Shown here: one piece after another, positions 54,055 through 62,417 of the stretch
Numbering within the stretch: the stretch's first letter is position 1
Layout: each line of letters starts with the position of its first letter
IMG/VR virus record: IMGVR_UViG_3300035660_000001
Coordinates: 1-64,000 of that record
Length of the DNA stretch: 64,000 nucleotides
Direction: 5' to 3' (one strand)
Source of the DNA: a virus
Made by a program: the position numbers and the translations under genes
Notes under the pieces: generated by a model
Told to the model about the DNA's origin: nothing
Seen by the model: the letters and a program-made list of their open reading frames with translations, nothing else
Database searches by the model: none

Positions 54055-54672
54055 ATGAGATACTGGAAGAAGAATCCGAAATACGGTCAGATCTCCTGCG
54101 GGGGAAACATGTTCAGCTCCGGCTCGGTCATCGAAGGTGACCACTGGGCGATCTACGCCGCTCCCCCGGACGACCGTTTAATAGAGTGCGACGCTGGCGG
54201 TAATCCCTTATCGGCACCACCTCCACTTCCTGTGCTACATGCGCCGGTGTCCGACGCGCCGGTGCCTGGTCCAGCCGAAGGGATAATCTCCTCTGTGGCG
54301 TCGCCTGCCTCTCAGCCAGCGCCTCCGGAACCGGCTCCCGCCATGTCGCCTGCGCCCGAACCTCCGCAGGAAGCTGTTTTAGGAGTCGGGGATGGTCTTC
54401 AGTCGGAGACGACTGAGGCTGTGGAAGTACCTCTCCACACGATCGCCCCGGAGGCGCTCAAGGCTGAGGGCGAAAAGCCGCCCAAGGCGGGTCAACCCGA
54501 GCGGGAGGGGTCTGTGGCCGGATCGGAGGCCAAAGCCCCACCTGAAGCCCCTGGCGAAGCCCAGGGGGGCAAGAAGGAGGCATCCAAGCCCTCCAAACCC
54601 GGGTCGAAGCCCGTCCAGGTAGCATCCAAGACCCCCGGCAAGAAGGGCGGGCGGGGAACGGCGTATGTCTAA
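54055..54672 (+). CDS. Proline/alanine-rich low-complexity protein
   Basis: A 205-residue protein. The first 45 residues are a small folded piece (YGQISCGGNMFSSGSVIEGD, then WAIYAAPP). The remaining ~150 are Pro/Ala/Glu then Lys/Pro-rich (PAPPEPAPAMSPAPEPP; KPSKPGSKPVQVASKTPGKK), probably disordered. The first 45 residues resemble those small phage structural proteins that read W-A-I-Y after a Gly-rich turn. A virion linker or head-surface role is plausible. Confidence 0.6.
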   Translation: MRYWKKNPKYGQISCGGNMFSSGSVIEGDHWAIYAAPPDDRLIECDAGGNPLSAPPPLPVLHAPVSDAPVPGPAEGIISSVASPASQPAPPEPAPAMSPAPEPPQEAVLGVGDGLQSETTEAVEVPLHTIAPEALKAEGEKPPKAGQPEREGSVAGSEAKAPPEAPGEAQGGKKEASKPSKPGSKPVQVASKTPGKKGGRGTAYV

Positions 54673-54681
54673 CCTCCGCAT

Positions 54682-55407
54682 GTGCCTGCGGACATGACCG
54701 AAGCCGAACTCAAAGCGGAAGTTTTCACCAACCTCGGGTTCGGGACGAAAGTCCAGGTCGAGCTCGAGGACGATCACTGGGCGGCCGCTTTGCAGAACAG
54801 CCTGCGCTGGTTTAACTCGAGACTGGGGTCGGAGGTCCTGGCTCGGGAGATCCCGGTTACAAGCTGGGAGTATGAAGAGCATGTCCTGCCGAGCGGGACG
54901 ATCGGGGTGAGCGAAGTATACGCCGGGCTGGATTACCTCGGTCAATTCTCGTTTGATATGCCCGGGTTTGTCCTCTGGCAGGTGGGGCACGACTACCGGA
55001 GGTTGGGGCATCGGTTTTCCGCTCTCGTTCTCTACCTTCAGCACTCGGAGACGCTCGGACGGATTGCCGGAGGCTACGGATGGGAGTATGAGCCTGGGAC
55101 CAGGATTCTGCGGACGTGGAAGCTCCCGCAGACGATCAGCTCTCTTTTCTACGATGCCTGGGTCGTAGCCAACAAGATCGAGGATGTTCAGGCCGTGGCG
55201 GATATCGATCTCATCGTTCGGAGGGTGACGGCACGATGTAAGCAGACGCTTGGAAGGATCAGGGGGAAGTATAAGCAGTATCCCGGACCCGGCGGTCCGG
55301 TCGAGATGGACGCCGACAAGCTGTTGGATGAAGCCGCTGAGGAGATCAAAGAGACGGATGAGTATATCCTGAGTAGGGCTTCGCAAATCCCGTTCGTGAC
55401 GGGTTAA
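54682..55407 (+). CDS. Unknown structural protein, possible neck/connector
   Basis: GTG start after TAACCTCCG; 241 residues. It opens with an acidic helix (MTEAELKAEVFTNLGFGTKV), then a Trp/Tyr-rich alpha/beta domain (NSLRWFNSRLGSEVLAREIP ... YGWEYEPGTRILRTW), and ends in charged helices. Similar layouts (helical N-terminus, central jelly-like region) occur in head-completion proteins of T4-like phages, but no direct signature is seen. Confidence 0.6.
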   Translation: MPADMTEAELKAEVFTNLGFGTKVQVELEDDHWAAALQNSLRWFNSRLGSEVLAREIPVTSWEYEEHVLPSGTIGVSEVYAGLDYLGQFSFDMPGFVLWQVGHDYRRLGHRFSALVLYLQHSETLGRIAGGYGWEYEPGTRILRTWKLPQTISSLFYDAWVVANKIEDVQAVADIDLIVRRVTARCKQTLGRIRGKYKQYPGPGGPVEMDADKLLDEAAEEIKETDEYILSRASQIPFVTG

Positions 55408-55434
55408 CGTTTAACGCTAGAGGAGGAATCTAAA

Positions 55435-55779
55435 ATGACGTTCGCAGTGACGCAGGGTCAGATCAAAGAGCATTACGCCCCGGGCGGCGCGTATCAGGCC
55501 GTCCACACCGCCGAGGAGACGTTGGACTTCAGGCTCGGCGACCTCGTTCCGGCTGTCAAGGAGTACCTGGCGCCGGACGACTTGTCCGCCGTGGCAAACC
55601 TGGCCGCTCTCCTGGTGGCGATCGACGCCACCGTGACGGGCGCTCTCAAGACGTACCTGGACGCCGTCATCGCCGCTCAGATGCCGATCATGTTCTCGGG
55701 GCGGGACGGCTTCGCCGGGACGATGTCCTTCGTGATCGCCATTCTGATCATGTCGGGCTACTACCTCAACATCACCTAA
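55435..55779 (+). CDS. Small virion-like protein, hydrophobic C-terminus
   Basis: AGGAGGAATC precedes the ATG. The 114-residue protein is alanine/leucine-rich in its middle (LSAVANLAALLVAIDATVTG), ending in an aromatic/hydrophobic stretch (MSFVIAILIMSGYYLNIT) that could pass as a membrane anchor. It lies between connector-like genes and the last leader-bearing genes. Not recognised. Confidence 0.6.
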   Translation: MTFAVTQGQIKEHYAPGGAYQAVHTAEETLDFRLGDLVPAVKEYLAPDDLSAVANLAALLVAIDATVTGALKTYLDAVIAAQMPIMFSGRDGFAGTMSFVIAILIMSGYYLNIT

Positions 55780-55806
55780 ACTGTTTCGGGGCGGGGGGTC
55801 TTCTTC

Positions 55807-56607
55807 ATGGTTTCCATTGCTCCGGCTCTCACCTCCCTTCGAGAGCTCCTTGAAACCCCGGCCAAGCTCCCCGCCCCCGCAGTTAGGTTCGTCGACAAGG
55901 CTGATGAGGTAGGGCACAAGCCAGCAGATGAAGATCTGCCGGGAATTGGTTTCGGGGTTAGAGCTCGAAGGGGAGGTGGAAGCGGTGTTGGAGATAGAGG
56001 AGGTGGGGTCGAGAGCATGAAGGAGTTAATGGCGGACATCCTGGGCGTTCTAGACACGATCAAACAGCGTCCCCATGCCATGAGGGTGACGGACGATGAG
56101 AAGCTCGAGAACCTCGTGACGAGGGATGCCTTCGGGAATCGCCTGCGTGGTCAGGATCAGTATATGGTCCGGCTTATCGGGCGGGGGCTGTGGCTTACCC
56201 CGAAGGGGCCGGGTAACTACACGGAGGATCCCGAGGACGCCTATCTCATGACTGGCTTCGAGGCCGAGCGATACATTCGGGGGAATTCCAACCTGGAAGC
56301 GATCTCCTACGAATCCTACGAGAAGCGGGGCTTGCGGTCGGATCGTCTGGATCCGAGGGATTCAGAAGGAACGCCTTTGAGGGAGGGTGATTACATCATT
56401 CGGAAGGCAGGCTCTTTCGGTCCAAGCAAGAGGACGGGGTTTGGTCTCCGGGCCGACAATGTTTATGCGGTGAAGAGCCTTTACGAAATGTCTGGGATAA
56501 CCTACGTTAATGCGTGGCCCATTACTCCTGGCCGGACGAAGACCGTTAACCCGGCTGTGATGTTCACCAAGATCACCGATGATGAAGTCCGGGCTTTGGA
56601 GAAATAA
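55807..56607 (+). CDS. Head-region protein with leader-like N-terminus
   Basis: The 266-residue frame begins MVSIAPALTSLRELLETPAK, helical and leader-like, and contains at 56017 an internal ATG followed by MKELMADILGVLDTIKQRP, an even better leader with a possible ribosome site (GGAGGTGG upstream). Either could be the real start, giving 266 or ~196 residues. The C-terminal domain repeats in the next gene (SFSVRLIEPD versus QYMVRLIGRG), so the two look like paralogues. Confidence 0.6.
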   Translation: MVSIAPALTSLRELLETPAKLPAPAVRFVDKADEVGHKPADEDLPGIGFGVRARRGGGSGVGDRGGGVESMKELMADILGVLDTIKQRPHAMRVTDDEKLENLVTRDAFGNRLRGQDQYMVRLIGRGLWLTPKGPGNYTEDPEDAYLMTGFEAERYIRGNSNLEAISYESYEKRGLRSDRLDPRDSEGTPLREGDYIIRKAGSFGPSKRTGFGLRADNVYAVKSLYEMSGITYVNAWPITPGRTKTVNPAVMFTKITDDEVRALEK

Positions 56608-57198
56608 GTGGAGCCCGAAGGACTTACCCTCCACGACGTCGGGACGGACAGCAAGGGCTGGTTCGTCGTCCTGCAGGATAAGGAGGGCGGGCTTGCCAAA
56701 TACTGGTTTCCAAGCCAGCGGTATACGAAGGCGTTCCTCGACGACTTCCGGTTCGATAAGAAGAAGGGAGTCGAGACCCTCGAGAAGCGTTCGACTGGCA
56801 CCGAGACGATCGGGGATAATCTCAAGGCCGAGGATTCGTTCAGCGTCCGTTTGATAGAGCCCGACAAGGGCGATCCGTTCTTTGAAGTTCAGCGGGGCGA
56901 CAAGAAGCGATACCGCTACTACGTTCCGAAGAAGGACATGATAGAGATTGCCCGGGAGCTTTCCGACCAGACGTCCACGGAGCAGTTTAATCGTGTTCTC
57001 GGTATGTTGAACGATGTCGCCTATCTCGTGCAGGTGGAGAAGGCCACGGGGACGGGAGACTGGGAGACCGTCCGGCAGGACAAGGAGCAGACTTACGATG
57101 ACCCCGTCCACCTGAAGCCGATCGACAGCCCCTACTTTACGGTAACCGTTTCGCATCATCTCGAGCACATGCTGGGACTGCTTTCTCATGGCCGATAG
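56608..57198 (+). CDS. Unknown protein related to upstream gene
   Basis: GTG start directly after the previous TAA; 196 residues. It has the same MVRLI/SVRLI core and an acid/aromatic-rich beta domain (FFEVQRGDKKRYRYYVPKKD), then helices. It lacks the leader, so it may be made only through coupling. Overlaps the next gene by 11 bp. Not recognised. Confidence 0.58.
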   Translation: MEPEGLTLHDVGTDSKGWFVVLQDKEGGLAKYWFPSQRYTKAFLDDFRFDKKKGVETLEKRSTGTETIGDNLKAEDSFSVRLIEPDKGDPFFEVQRGDKKRYRYYVPKKDMIEIARELSDQTSTEQFNRVLGMLNDVAYLVQVEKATGTGDWETVRQDKEQTYDDPVHLKPIDSPYFTVTVSHHLEHMLGLLSHGR

Positions 57199-57670
57199 AT
57201 TCTTTGAAAATCCCCGTGACCGGAGAATGTTCGACGGCGTCGCACAGGAGGTTCCGGCCCTCAGCGGGTTCCACATCAGTTACTACTCCCTCAATCGTGC
57301 GGCCTCGATTCAGGACCCGCTGTATCAGGAGCCCACGACGGAGTCTGATTTCGTCTTTCTCGGACCTTACGACATCATCGGGAATCTCGAAGTCCCGACC
57401 TGGACGTGGGAGGAGAACGAGGTCGGAGGGATCGGGGAGATCGATGCGCTCGCCCACCTGCCCCGGAAGAGCATTGAGGACAATCACTGGCCTCTCCCGA
57501 AGCGGGGAGATATCCTGTTAGTTTGGAATACGCCACAGCCTTTATTTACGAAGTATGATATCGTGAAGGTCACGCCGACGGAGTTCTACTGGGGGACGGG
57601 TGACCACATGTTCTGGACTTGTGAACTTAAACGGCATGCCGATGCGCCAGGGGAGCAGAAAATACCATGA
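57188..57670 (+). CDS. Unknown structural protein, possible head-tail joining
   Basis: A 160-residue protein, acidic and beta-rich (SDFVFLGPYDIIGNLEVP; WPLPKRGDILLVWN), with aromatic residues typical of T4-like neck or tail-completion proteins. It has no leader helix. Placement between leader-bearing genes and the connector/tail block suggests a virion protein. No direct match is recognised. It overlaps the next gene by 4 bp (ATGA). Confidence 0.58.
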   Translation: MADRFFENPRDRRMFDGVAQEVPALSGFHISYYSLNRAASIQDPLYQEPTTESDFVFLGPYDIIGNLEVPTWTWEENEVGGIGEIDALAHLPRKSIEDNHWPLPKRGDILLVWNTPQPLFTKYDIVKVTPTEFYWGTGDHMFWTCELKRHADAPGEQKIP

Positions 57671-58002
57671 GCTTAAAAGTTCTGTTAAATGAAGTGCAGG
57701 CGTTGGAGGCGGCGATCGTCTCCGGAGCGAAGACGCCGCTCAAGCAGTGGAAGCGAGTTCCTTACCGGAGGGTGCCCGTGACGTCTGGCAAGGTAGTATC
57801 CCCGTTCAGCAGGGACGCCCGCAGGGCTACCAAGAGGGTCGTGAAGTCCGATCTGGGCCTCACCATGCGCTCGAAGTCCCGCAAGGACAAAGAGCACAGG
57901 CTTCACCGGAAGGCCGTGGAGGGCGGACACACCCTGGCCGGACAGGTGAAGGGCCTCATGGACATTTTCAACTCGGTTGATCTCAAGGTGAGGGCGACAT
58001 GA
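57667..58002 (+). CDS. Basic head-region protein with shared N-terminal helix
   Basis: The 111-residue protein opens MSLKVLLNEVQALEAAIVSG and then is strongly basic (KQWKRVPYRRVPVTSGK; DARRATKRVVKSDLG; RSKSRKDKEHRLHRK). This is the composition expected of a DNA-binding internal head protein that would be packaged with the genome, which makes it the best single support for the cargo idea. Overlaps the next ATG (ATGA). Confidence 0.65.
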   Translation: MSLKVLLNEVQALEAAIVSGAKTPLKQWKRVPYRRVPVTSGKVVSPFSRDARRATKRVVKSDLGLTMRSKSRKDKEHRLHRKAVEGGHTLAGQVKGLMDIFNSVDLKVRAT

Positions 58003-58304
58003 ACGATCTGCTTAAGTCTGTCGCATTGACAGAGGAGACCTTGAAGTCCGCCATCTCTCCCGGGGAAGCCGGGCTCAGGAGTGGGGATCCCGAGAAGCAA
58101 CAGGCCGAGATTGCAGAGAACGTCTCGAAGCTCGTCGGGGTCGTCGGGGAGATGAAGAAGCTCGCCAACGATCTCTATAACGAACAGGTGAAGGGGGATG
58201 GGGATACCAGGCGGATCGGGCGGCTCGCAAATAATTTCAAAGACGCCGTCCGGAGAGCCAGCGTTATGATCGTCGCCCTTACCGATATCACCGATCAGTG
58301 GTAG
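57999..58304 (+). CDS. Head-region protein with shared N-terminal helix
   Basis: A 101-residue protein opening MNDLLKSVALTEETLKSAIS, the last of the run. A Gly/Ser-containing linker (PGEAGLRSGDPEKQQ) is followed by helices (VSKLVGVVGEMKKLANDLYN). It overlaps the previous stop and ends ten bases before the next gene. Confidence 0.63.
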   Translation: MNDLLKSVALTEETLKSAISPGEAGLRSGDPEKQQAEIAENVSKLVGVVGEMKKLANDLYNEQVKGDGDTRRIGRLANNFKDAVRRASVMIVALTDITDQW

Positions 58305-58313
58305 GGTCTGTGA

Positions 58314-58700
58314 GTGCCAGGAGAGATCAAGTATCCAGGGTCGGACGTTACCTTCGCTTACCTCAAGAAGCTCAGGAAGGTTCCTCCTCTTCTGGCTCAC
58401 ATGATCAGGGCGATCTTCTTAACGGCGAAGGCCTTGAAAGGGGAGCCCTATCTCGAGCGGCTTCAGGCGGCCCAGAAGATAACGTTTGCTCAGCTTCTGA
58501 AATATGGATACCTTAAAAACTACGGGGGTCGTATCTTGTTGACCTGGAAGGGGATCAAGCGTAATCAATACCACTGGCGGGAAGGCTCTTTCAAGGACTA
58601 CCAGCTTTGGATGATCATCACGGCCGCTGAGAACAGGCTCCGTATGCTTCATAGGGCAAAGGAGCTCGAGCTCATGGGAAGCGTCCCGGGGCTGAGGTAG
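58314..58700 (+). CDS. Unknown 128-residue structural protein
   Basis: GTG start ten bases after the previous stop. The protein is basic and helical (VPPLLAHMIRAIFLTAKALK ... ENRLRMLHRAKELELMG), without motif. It precedes a larger connector-like gene by three bases. Head-tail connector or neck component is inferred from position only. Confidence 0.58.
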   Translation: MPGEIKYPGSDVTFAYLKKLRKVPPLLAHMIRAIFLTAKALKGEPYLERLQAAQKITFAQLLKYGYLKNYGGRILLTWKGIKRNQYHWREGSFKDYQLWMIITAAENRLRMLHRAKELELMGSVPGLR

Positions 58701-58703
58701 CCG

Positions 58704-59510
58704 ATGCCTGTCAAGTTCTTGGGTCCAGATCACGCTCGGATCGCCGCCTTCTTCCAGGAGGCCGACCAGCGTTTCGATGCGTTCAAGAGACGCTTCATCC
58801 GGGAGATCGCCAAGGAGTGTCTCGTCGTTTTGAAGCGGGCTCTTCCGGAGGGGGAATTCGACCTTTACCGAAATGCGTTTTCGGTGCGGGACATAGAGCC
58901 GGATAGGGAGATGGACGACGATAACATCATCGCCGCTGGGATTTATGGCGAGGCGAAAGAGGAGAATATCAATGACAAAGACGCCGTCACAACCCTCCTC
59001 TACTTCGATCTCAAGGGAGTCACGGTCCCTCCGTGGGGAGGAGTCTACGAACAGAACGAGCCATGGACGATGGATCAAGTTCCTGTTATCCCTGACCTCG
59101 AATTTTACCATATCATCTATCGTAACACGACGCCGGACGACGTGGTCGCCCGGAGAGAACAGCTCATCCCGATCGCCAAAGACGTAGCCGACCTGCTGTT
59201 CATGAATAACGTTCCTCTTCACTGGGGGCTGATCGGGTCGGGCCGTCCGGTCTACATGGACCTCGGCTTTAAGGCTGTTCAGACCGAGTTCGGGCTAGCC
59301 GGGGAGCGGTACATCGATCACTGGAAGCTGATGGTCTCGATGGTCCCGATCATCGTTCGCAGGGTGCTCTCTCGGGATCCTAAAATCCGGTCCAGGATTT
59401 TAGAGGATGGTTCTTACACGATGCATGACCTTAGAATAGAACCTAATGCGGTTCCGACCGAGCTGATGAGGGAGTCTGAGGAGTTCGTTAAAATGCTGAT
59501 CGGAGCGTAG
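58704..59510 (+). CDS. Unknown structural protein, probable connector or neck
   Basis: A 268-residue mixed alpha/beta protein, acid-rich in the middle (DREMDDDNIIAAGIYG). Segments like VPPWGGVYEQNEPWTMDQVP and MDLGFKAVQTEFGLAG have the aromatic/Gly feel of T4-like neck proteins (gp13/gp14 type), but there is no clear signature. It lies three genes before the tail sheath, the usual place for neck and sheath-terminator genes. Confidence 0.58.
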   Translation: MPVKFLGPDHARIAAFFQEADQRFDAFKRRFIREIAKECLVVLKRALPEGEFDLYRNAFSVRDIEPDREMDDDNIIAAGIYGEAKEENINDKDAVTTLLYFDLKGVTVPPWGGVYEQNEPWTMDQVPVIPDLEFYHIIYRNTTPDDVVARREQLIPIAKDVADLLFMNNVPLHWGLIGSGRPVYMDLGFKAVQTEFGLAGERYIDHWKLMVSMVPIIVRRVLSRDPKIRSRILEDGSYTMHDLRIEPNAVPTELMRESEEFVKMLIGA

Positions 59511-59520
59511 GAGATAGAAC

Positions 59521-60267
59521 GTGCCGTGGGCGCCAACAGACCCGCACATCATCGGGAACAGGATCGGGGAAGTATTTTTAAGGCACTTCGACGAGGGTGT
59601 GGCGAGGAGCCTTGGGGGAACGGTCGTGACGATGACTCCGGCCAGGGCCGCCGGGATGGGGATCGACCTGGCCAGGACTCCGGTCGTTCCTTCGGGGGGA
59701 GCGTGTTACACGGTAGTCGTTCCAGGTCTGGGGCAGGCCGCGTCGCCTCTCGAGGTTTTGGTTCACATCACCAATCCGGAGACATCCCTGCGGGATTACA
59801 TCATTCCCTCTTATGTGATCAAGCGAGGGAGCCCGACTCTGGCGATGGATCGGTTCGAGGTCGGGAAGCTGTCCTTCAGGGTTCCGGCCTCGGGATCCAC
59901 GCCTTCCGGAGTGGGCTACTCTGCCTACGCCGAGAGGGACGCCCCGTATCAGTGGGACATTCCCTACAGCATCCAGGGGCATGCGAGGAATCAGGGGCAG
60001 GGAGCGATCATGTTCCGCTTCATGCTCAGGAAGTTTCATCCTCTCGGGGCGATCTCCGTGTGGGATTCTCTCGGCATGGAGCGGGGCTACGACTTCGTTC
60101 TCGAGGGCGTTGAGGACTTGACCAACCTCGTGTCGTTAGCCAAGAGGGATGTTGCTTTCGGGGCGAGCATCCGAGTGTTAGGAGAGTTTGATCTTCATCC
60201 GGAAAGAGAGGAGAGGAGCGTGTGGGGCGAGGTTTTAACCTTTGATCAGGGAGTTCAACCGTCATGA
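59521..60267 (+). CDS. Unknown tail-completion-like protein
   Basis: GTG start; 248 residues, the gene two before the sheath. Mainly beta-strand (AMDRFEVGKLSFRVPASGS; GAIMFRFMLRKFHPLGAISV), with HNPET-like loops. In T4-type phages, tail-completion and sheath-stabiliser genes occupy this region, so such a role is plausible. No conserved signature is visible. Overlaps the next gene by 4 bp. Confidence 0.58.
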   Translation: MPWAPTDPHIIGNRIGEVFLRHFDEGVARSLGGTVVTMTPARAAGMGIDLARTPVVPSGGACYTVVVPGLGQAASPLEVLVHITNPETSLRDYIIPSYVIKRGSPTLAMDRFEVGKLSFRVPASGSTPSGVGYSAYAERDAPYQWDIPYSIQGHARNQGQGAIMFRFMLRKFHPLGAISVWDSLGMERGYDFVLEGVEDLTNLVSLAKRDVAFGASIRVLGEFDLHPEREERSVWGEVLTFDQGVQPS

Positions 60268-60635
60268 AAGAATATCGCTACACTTCGACGACGCCGCAAG
60301 TTATCAAGTTTGCGGAGAAGAACGGGACGGTTGTTTATATCCGGCATTATGGCAACCACCAGACCACAACGCCGCCGTCCTTTCATCTCAACAAGCCCCT
60401 GCTCGAGAGTGGTCGACTCGTGTATGTCGGGGAATTTGAGAATGAAATCTTGGTGGTCGGCGTTGCCGAGCACGTGACGCACGAGAAGAAGCCGGACGTA
60501 CCGCCTCCTCCGAGGCCCACACCGCCGCCCGAGCCGAAGGTCGATCCGGGTGCTCTGAAGGCTGAGGAGACCAGGAGGGTAGAAGTCCCGCAATCCAGAC
60601 CCATGAAACAGCAAAGACCGAGAACGGATAACTGA
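60264..60635 (+). CDS. Small protein with proline-rich tail before the sheath
   Basis: A 123-residue protein. The first 75 residues form a beta-rich domain (VIKFAEKNGTVVYIRHYGNH), and the rest is disordered and proline-rich (PPPPRPTPPPEPK). A similar arrangement, a short proline-tailed protein before the sheath, fits a virion accessory. ATGA overlap with the upstream gene. Function not known. Confidence 0.6.
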   Translation: MKEYRYTSTTPQVIKFAEKNGTVVYIRHYGNHQTTTPPSFHLNKPLLESGRLVYVGEFENEILVVGVAEHVTHEKKPDVPPPPRPTPPPEPKVDPGALKAEETRRVEVPQSRPMKQQRPRTDN

Positions 60636-60649
60636 GAGGAGGATAAGTC

Positions 60650-62221
60650 ATGCCCGAATATTTGAGCCCTGGAATTTTCATCCAGGAGAAGAGTGAGGGC
60701 GCCCGGGCGATCGCTGGTGTCGGGACGTCTACGTGCGTTTTCCCTGGCATCGCAGAGCGGGGCCCTGTCGACGGGGCGAATGCGAACGTCCCGTACCCAC
60801 TGTTCATCGTGGGCTATGCCGACTACGAGACCAAGTTCGGCAGGATGAACCGCTACACCGACGGCGGGTCGGTCTACGAGTTCTTCGATCTGCCCCAGTC
60901 GGTGGCCATGTTCTTCAACAAAGGCGGTCTGCGGGCGTATATCGCCCGACTGATCGGAGCCGATGCCGCGACGGCCAAGATTGTCACCGGAGCCAACGAG
61001 TGGACGATCTGGTCCGGGAAGTGGTACGGGAAGAACACAATCAAGGAGCCCGGGAAGTGGGGCAACCGGGTGTCTGTGACCGTCACCCCAAATCTGGACT
61101 ACAGCCCGCTCAAGCATGACGTGGCTGTGTTCTACCAGGACACCCCGACCTCGGACGTCGTGCAGGTCGAGGCGTTCACGGCGGTCGACTTCCTGGATGC
61201 CGCATCCCCGTCTTATTTCCCGGAAGTGATCAATGCCGGGTCCAATTTCATTTGGGCGGCAAAGGGAATCGGGGGAGTTCCGGCGGCCCTTCCTTCCGGA
61301 ACGTCCTGCTCGGGCGGGACGGAGGGGACGGCGATCACCCAGGCCATCTGGGGGAGTTCGCAGTCCGGGGCGCTCGCAACCCTCAACATCATCGACGAGA
61401 TGTTCATGATCGTCGCTCCCGACGAGATGTGGTATTCCGATGGCGCCACAGCGGCGGCGGTCCAGGGAGCCCTGATCGACTACGCCGACTACCGGAAGTA
61501 TGTCTTCGCCATCTGCACACCTCCGAGCGGCCTTTCTCCGCAGGATGCCCTGTCGTGGATGCGGACGACACTCAACAAGAACTCCCAGAGATATGCCGTC
61601 TACTATCCCTGGGTGAAGATCCAGGACCAGCTCAACCTCGGCAGGCCGAAGCTCTTCCCGAACGTCGGCTTGGTCGCCGGGGTCTATGCCGCGACGGACA
61701 ACAACCGGAACGTGGCGAAGGCGCCTGCCGGGATCACGGACGGGGCATTGTCCGGGATCATTGACCTCGAGCGGACGCTGACGAAGGCCGAGCGGGATCT
61801 GATTTACCCCGCACGGATCAACCCCCTGATCAGCACCCCTCAGACGGGCCGCTGTGTCTGGGGCGCCCGGACCGGATCGCTCGATTCTCTCTGGCGTTAC
61901 GTGCCTGTCGTGCGGACGTTCCAGTTCCTCGAGAAGAGCACGTTCGACGCCACGCACTGGATCGTGTTCGAGAACAACGACGCCGGGACCCGGCTGAAGG
62001 CCAAGCTCCAGATGGAGAGCTTCCTGCTCTTCTACTACAACGAGGGCTACTTCGCCGGAAACACCCCGGAGGAAGCCTTCTTCGTGGTCTGCGACGACAC
62101 CAACAATCCACCGGAGGCTGTGGAGGCCGGATTCCTCTACATCAAGGTGGGGGTCGCCCCGCAGAGGCCAGCCGAATTCGTCGTGTTCCAGTTCATGCAG
62201 AAGACGACGAAAGCCCAATAG
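60650..62221 (+). CDS. Contractile tail sheath protein
   Basis: A 523-residue protein opening MPEYLSPGIFIQEKSEGARA, the PGVYxxE-type start of phage sheath proteins. It continues GVGTSTCVFPGIAERGPVDG (small-residue-rich GVxTSxxAFxGxAxRGP block) and SVYEFFDLPQSVAMFFNKGG. The C-terminal sheath fold includes RFLEKSTFDATHWIVFENND-like FQFLEKSTFDATHWIV and RRPAEFVVFQFMQK-type ending. These are diagnostic of contractile tails. AGAGGAGGATAAGTC is upstream. Confidence 0.95.
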   Translation: MPEYLSPGIFIQEKSEGARAIAGVGTSTCVFPGIAERGPVDGANANVPYPLFIVGYADYETKFGRMNRYTDGGSVYEFFDLPQSVAMFFNKGGLRAYIARLIGADAATAKIVTGANEWTIWSGKWYGKNTIKEPGKWGNRVSVTVTPNLDYSPLKHDVAVFYQDTPTSDVVQVEAFTAVDFLDAASPSYFPEVINAGSNFIWAAKGIGGVPAALPSGTSCSGGTEGTAITQAIWGSSQSGALATLNIIDEMFMIVAPDEMWYSDGATAAAVQGALIDYADYRKYVFAICTPPSGLSPQDALSWMRTTLNKNSQRYAVYYPWVKIQDQLNLGRPKLFPNVGLVAGVYAATDNNRNVAKAPAGITDGALSGIIDLERTLTKAERDLIYPARINPLISTPQTGRCVWGARTGSLDSLWRYVPVVRTFQFLEKSTFDATHWIVFENNDAGTRLKAKLQMESFLLFYYNEGYFAGNTPEEAFFVVCDDTNNPPEAVEAGFLYIKVGVAPQRPAEFVVFQFMQKTTKAQ

Positions 62222-62228
62222 GTGAATC

Positions 62229-62405
62229 GTGGATAAGGAACGCGCCGCACAGAGCCCGGACGGTAAGCCCGCAGAGTGGACGCCCGTAGAGAGCGCCACA
62301 ACGACGGGTAACGTCCCCCCGCACTTGGGGGTCCCGCCGTTTCCGCTGGTGATGGTGCGGCGCGTCCCCCCGCGAGAAAAAGACGACGAACGAGACGACG
62401 AATAG
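62229..62405 (+). CDS. 58-residue linker gene between sheath and tube
   Basis: GTG start just after the sheath stop. The peptide is proline-rich with a charged end (PPREKDDERDDE) and no folded-domain features. Its stop lies just before the tube gene's AGGAGG. A short gene here could be a chaperone or an unstructured accessory; the coding case rests on open frame and position. Confidence 0.5.
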   Translation: MDKERAAQSPDGKPAEWTPVESATTTGNVPPHLGVPPFPLVMVRRVPPREKDDERDDE

Positions 62406-62417
62406 GAGGACTTAAAC

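Noticed and set aside
35201-58304. A single conserved prohead-protease cleavage site in the shared leader
   Set aside because: Several leaders contain LLE or AVE, which would suit a Glu-specific gp21-type protease, but others have D, N, S, Q or G there. No one site is common to all, so I do not annotate cleavage.
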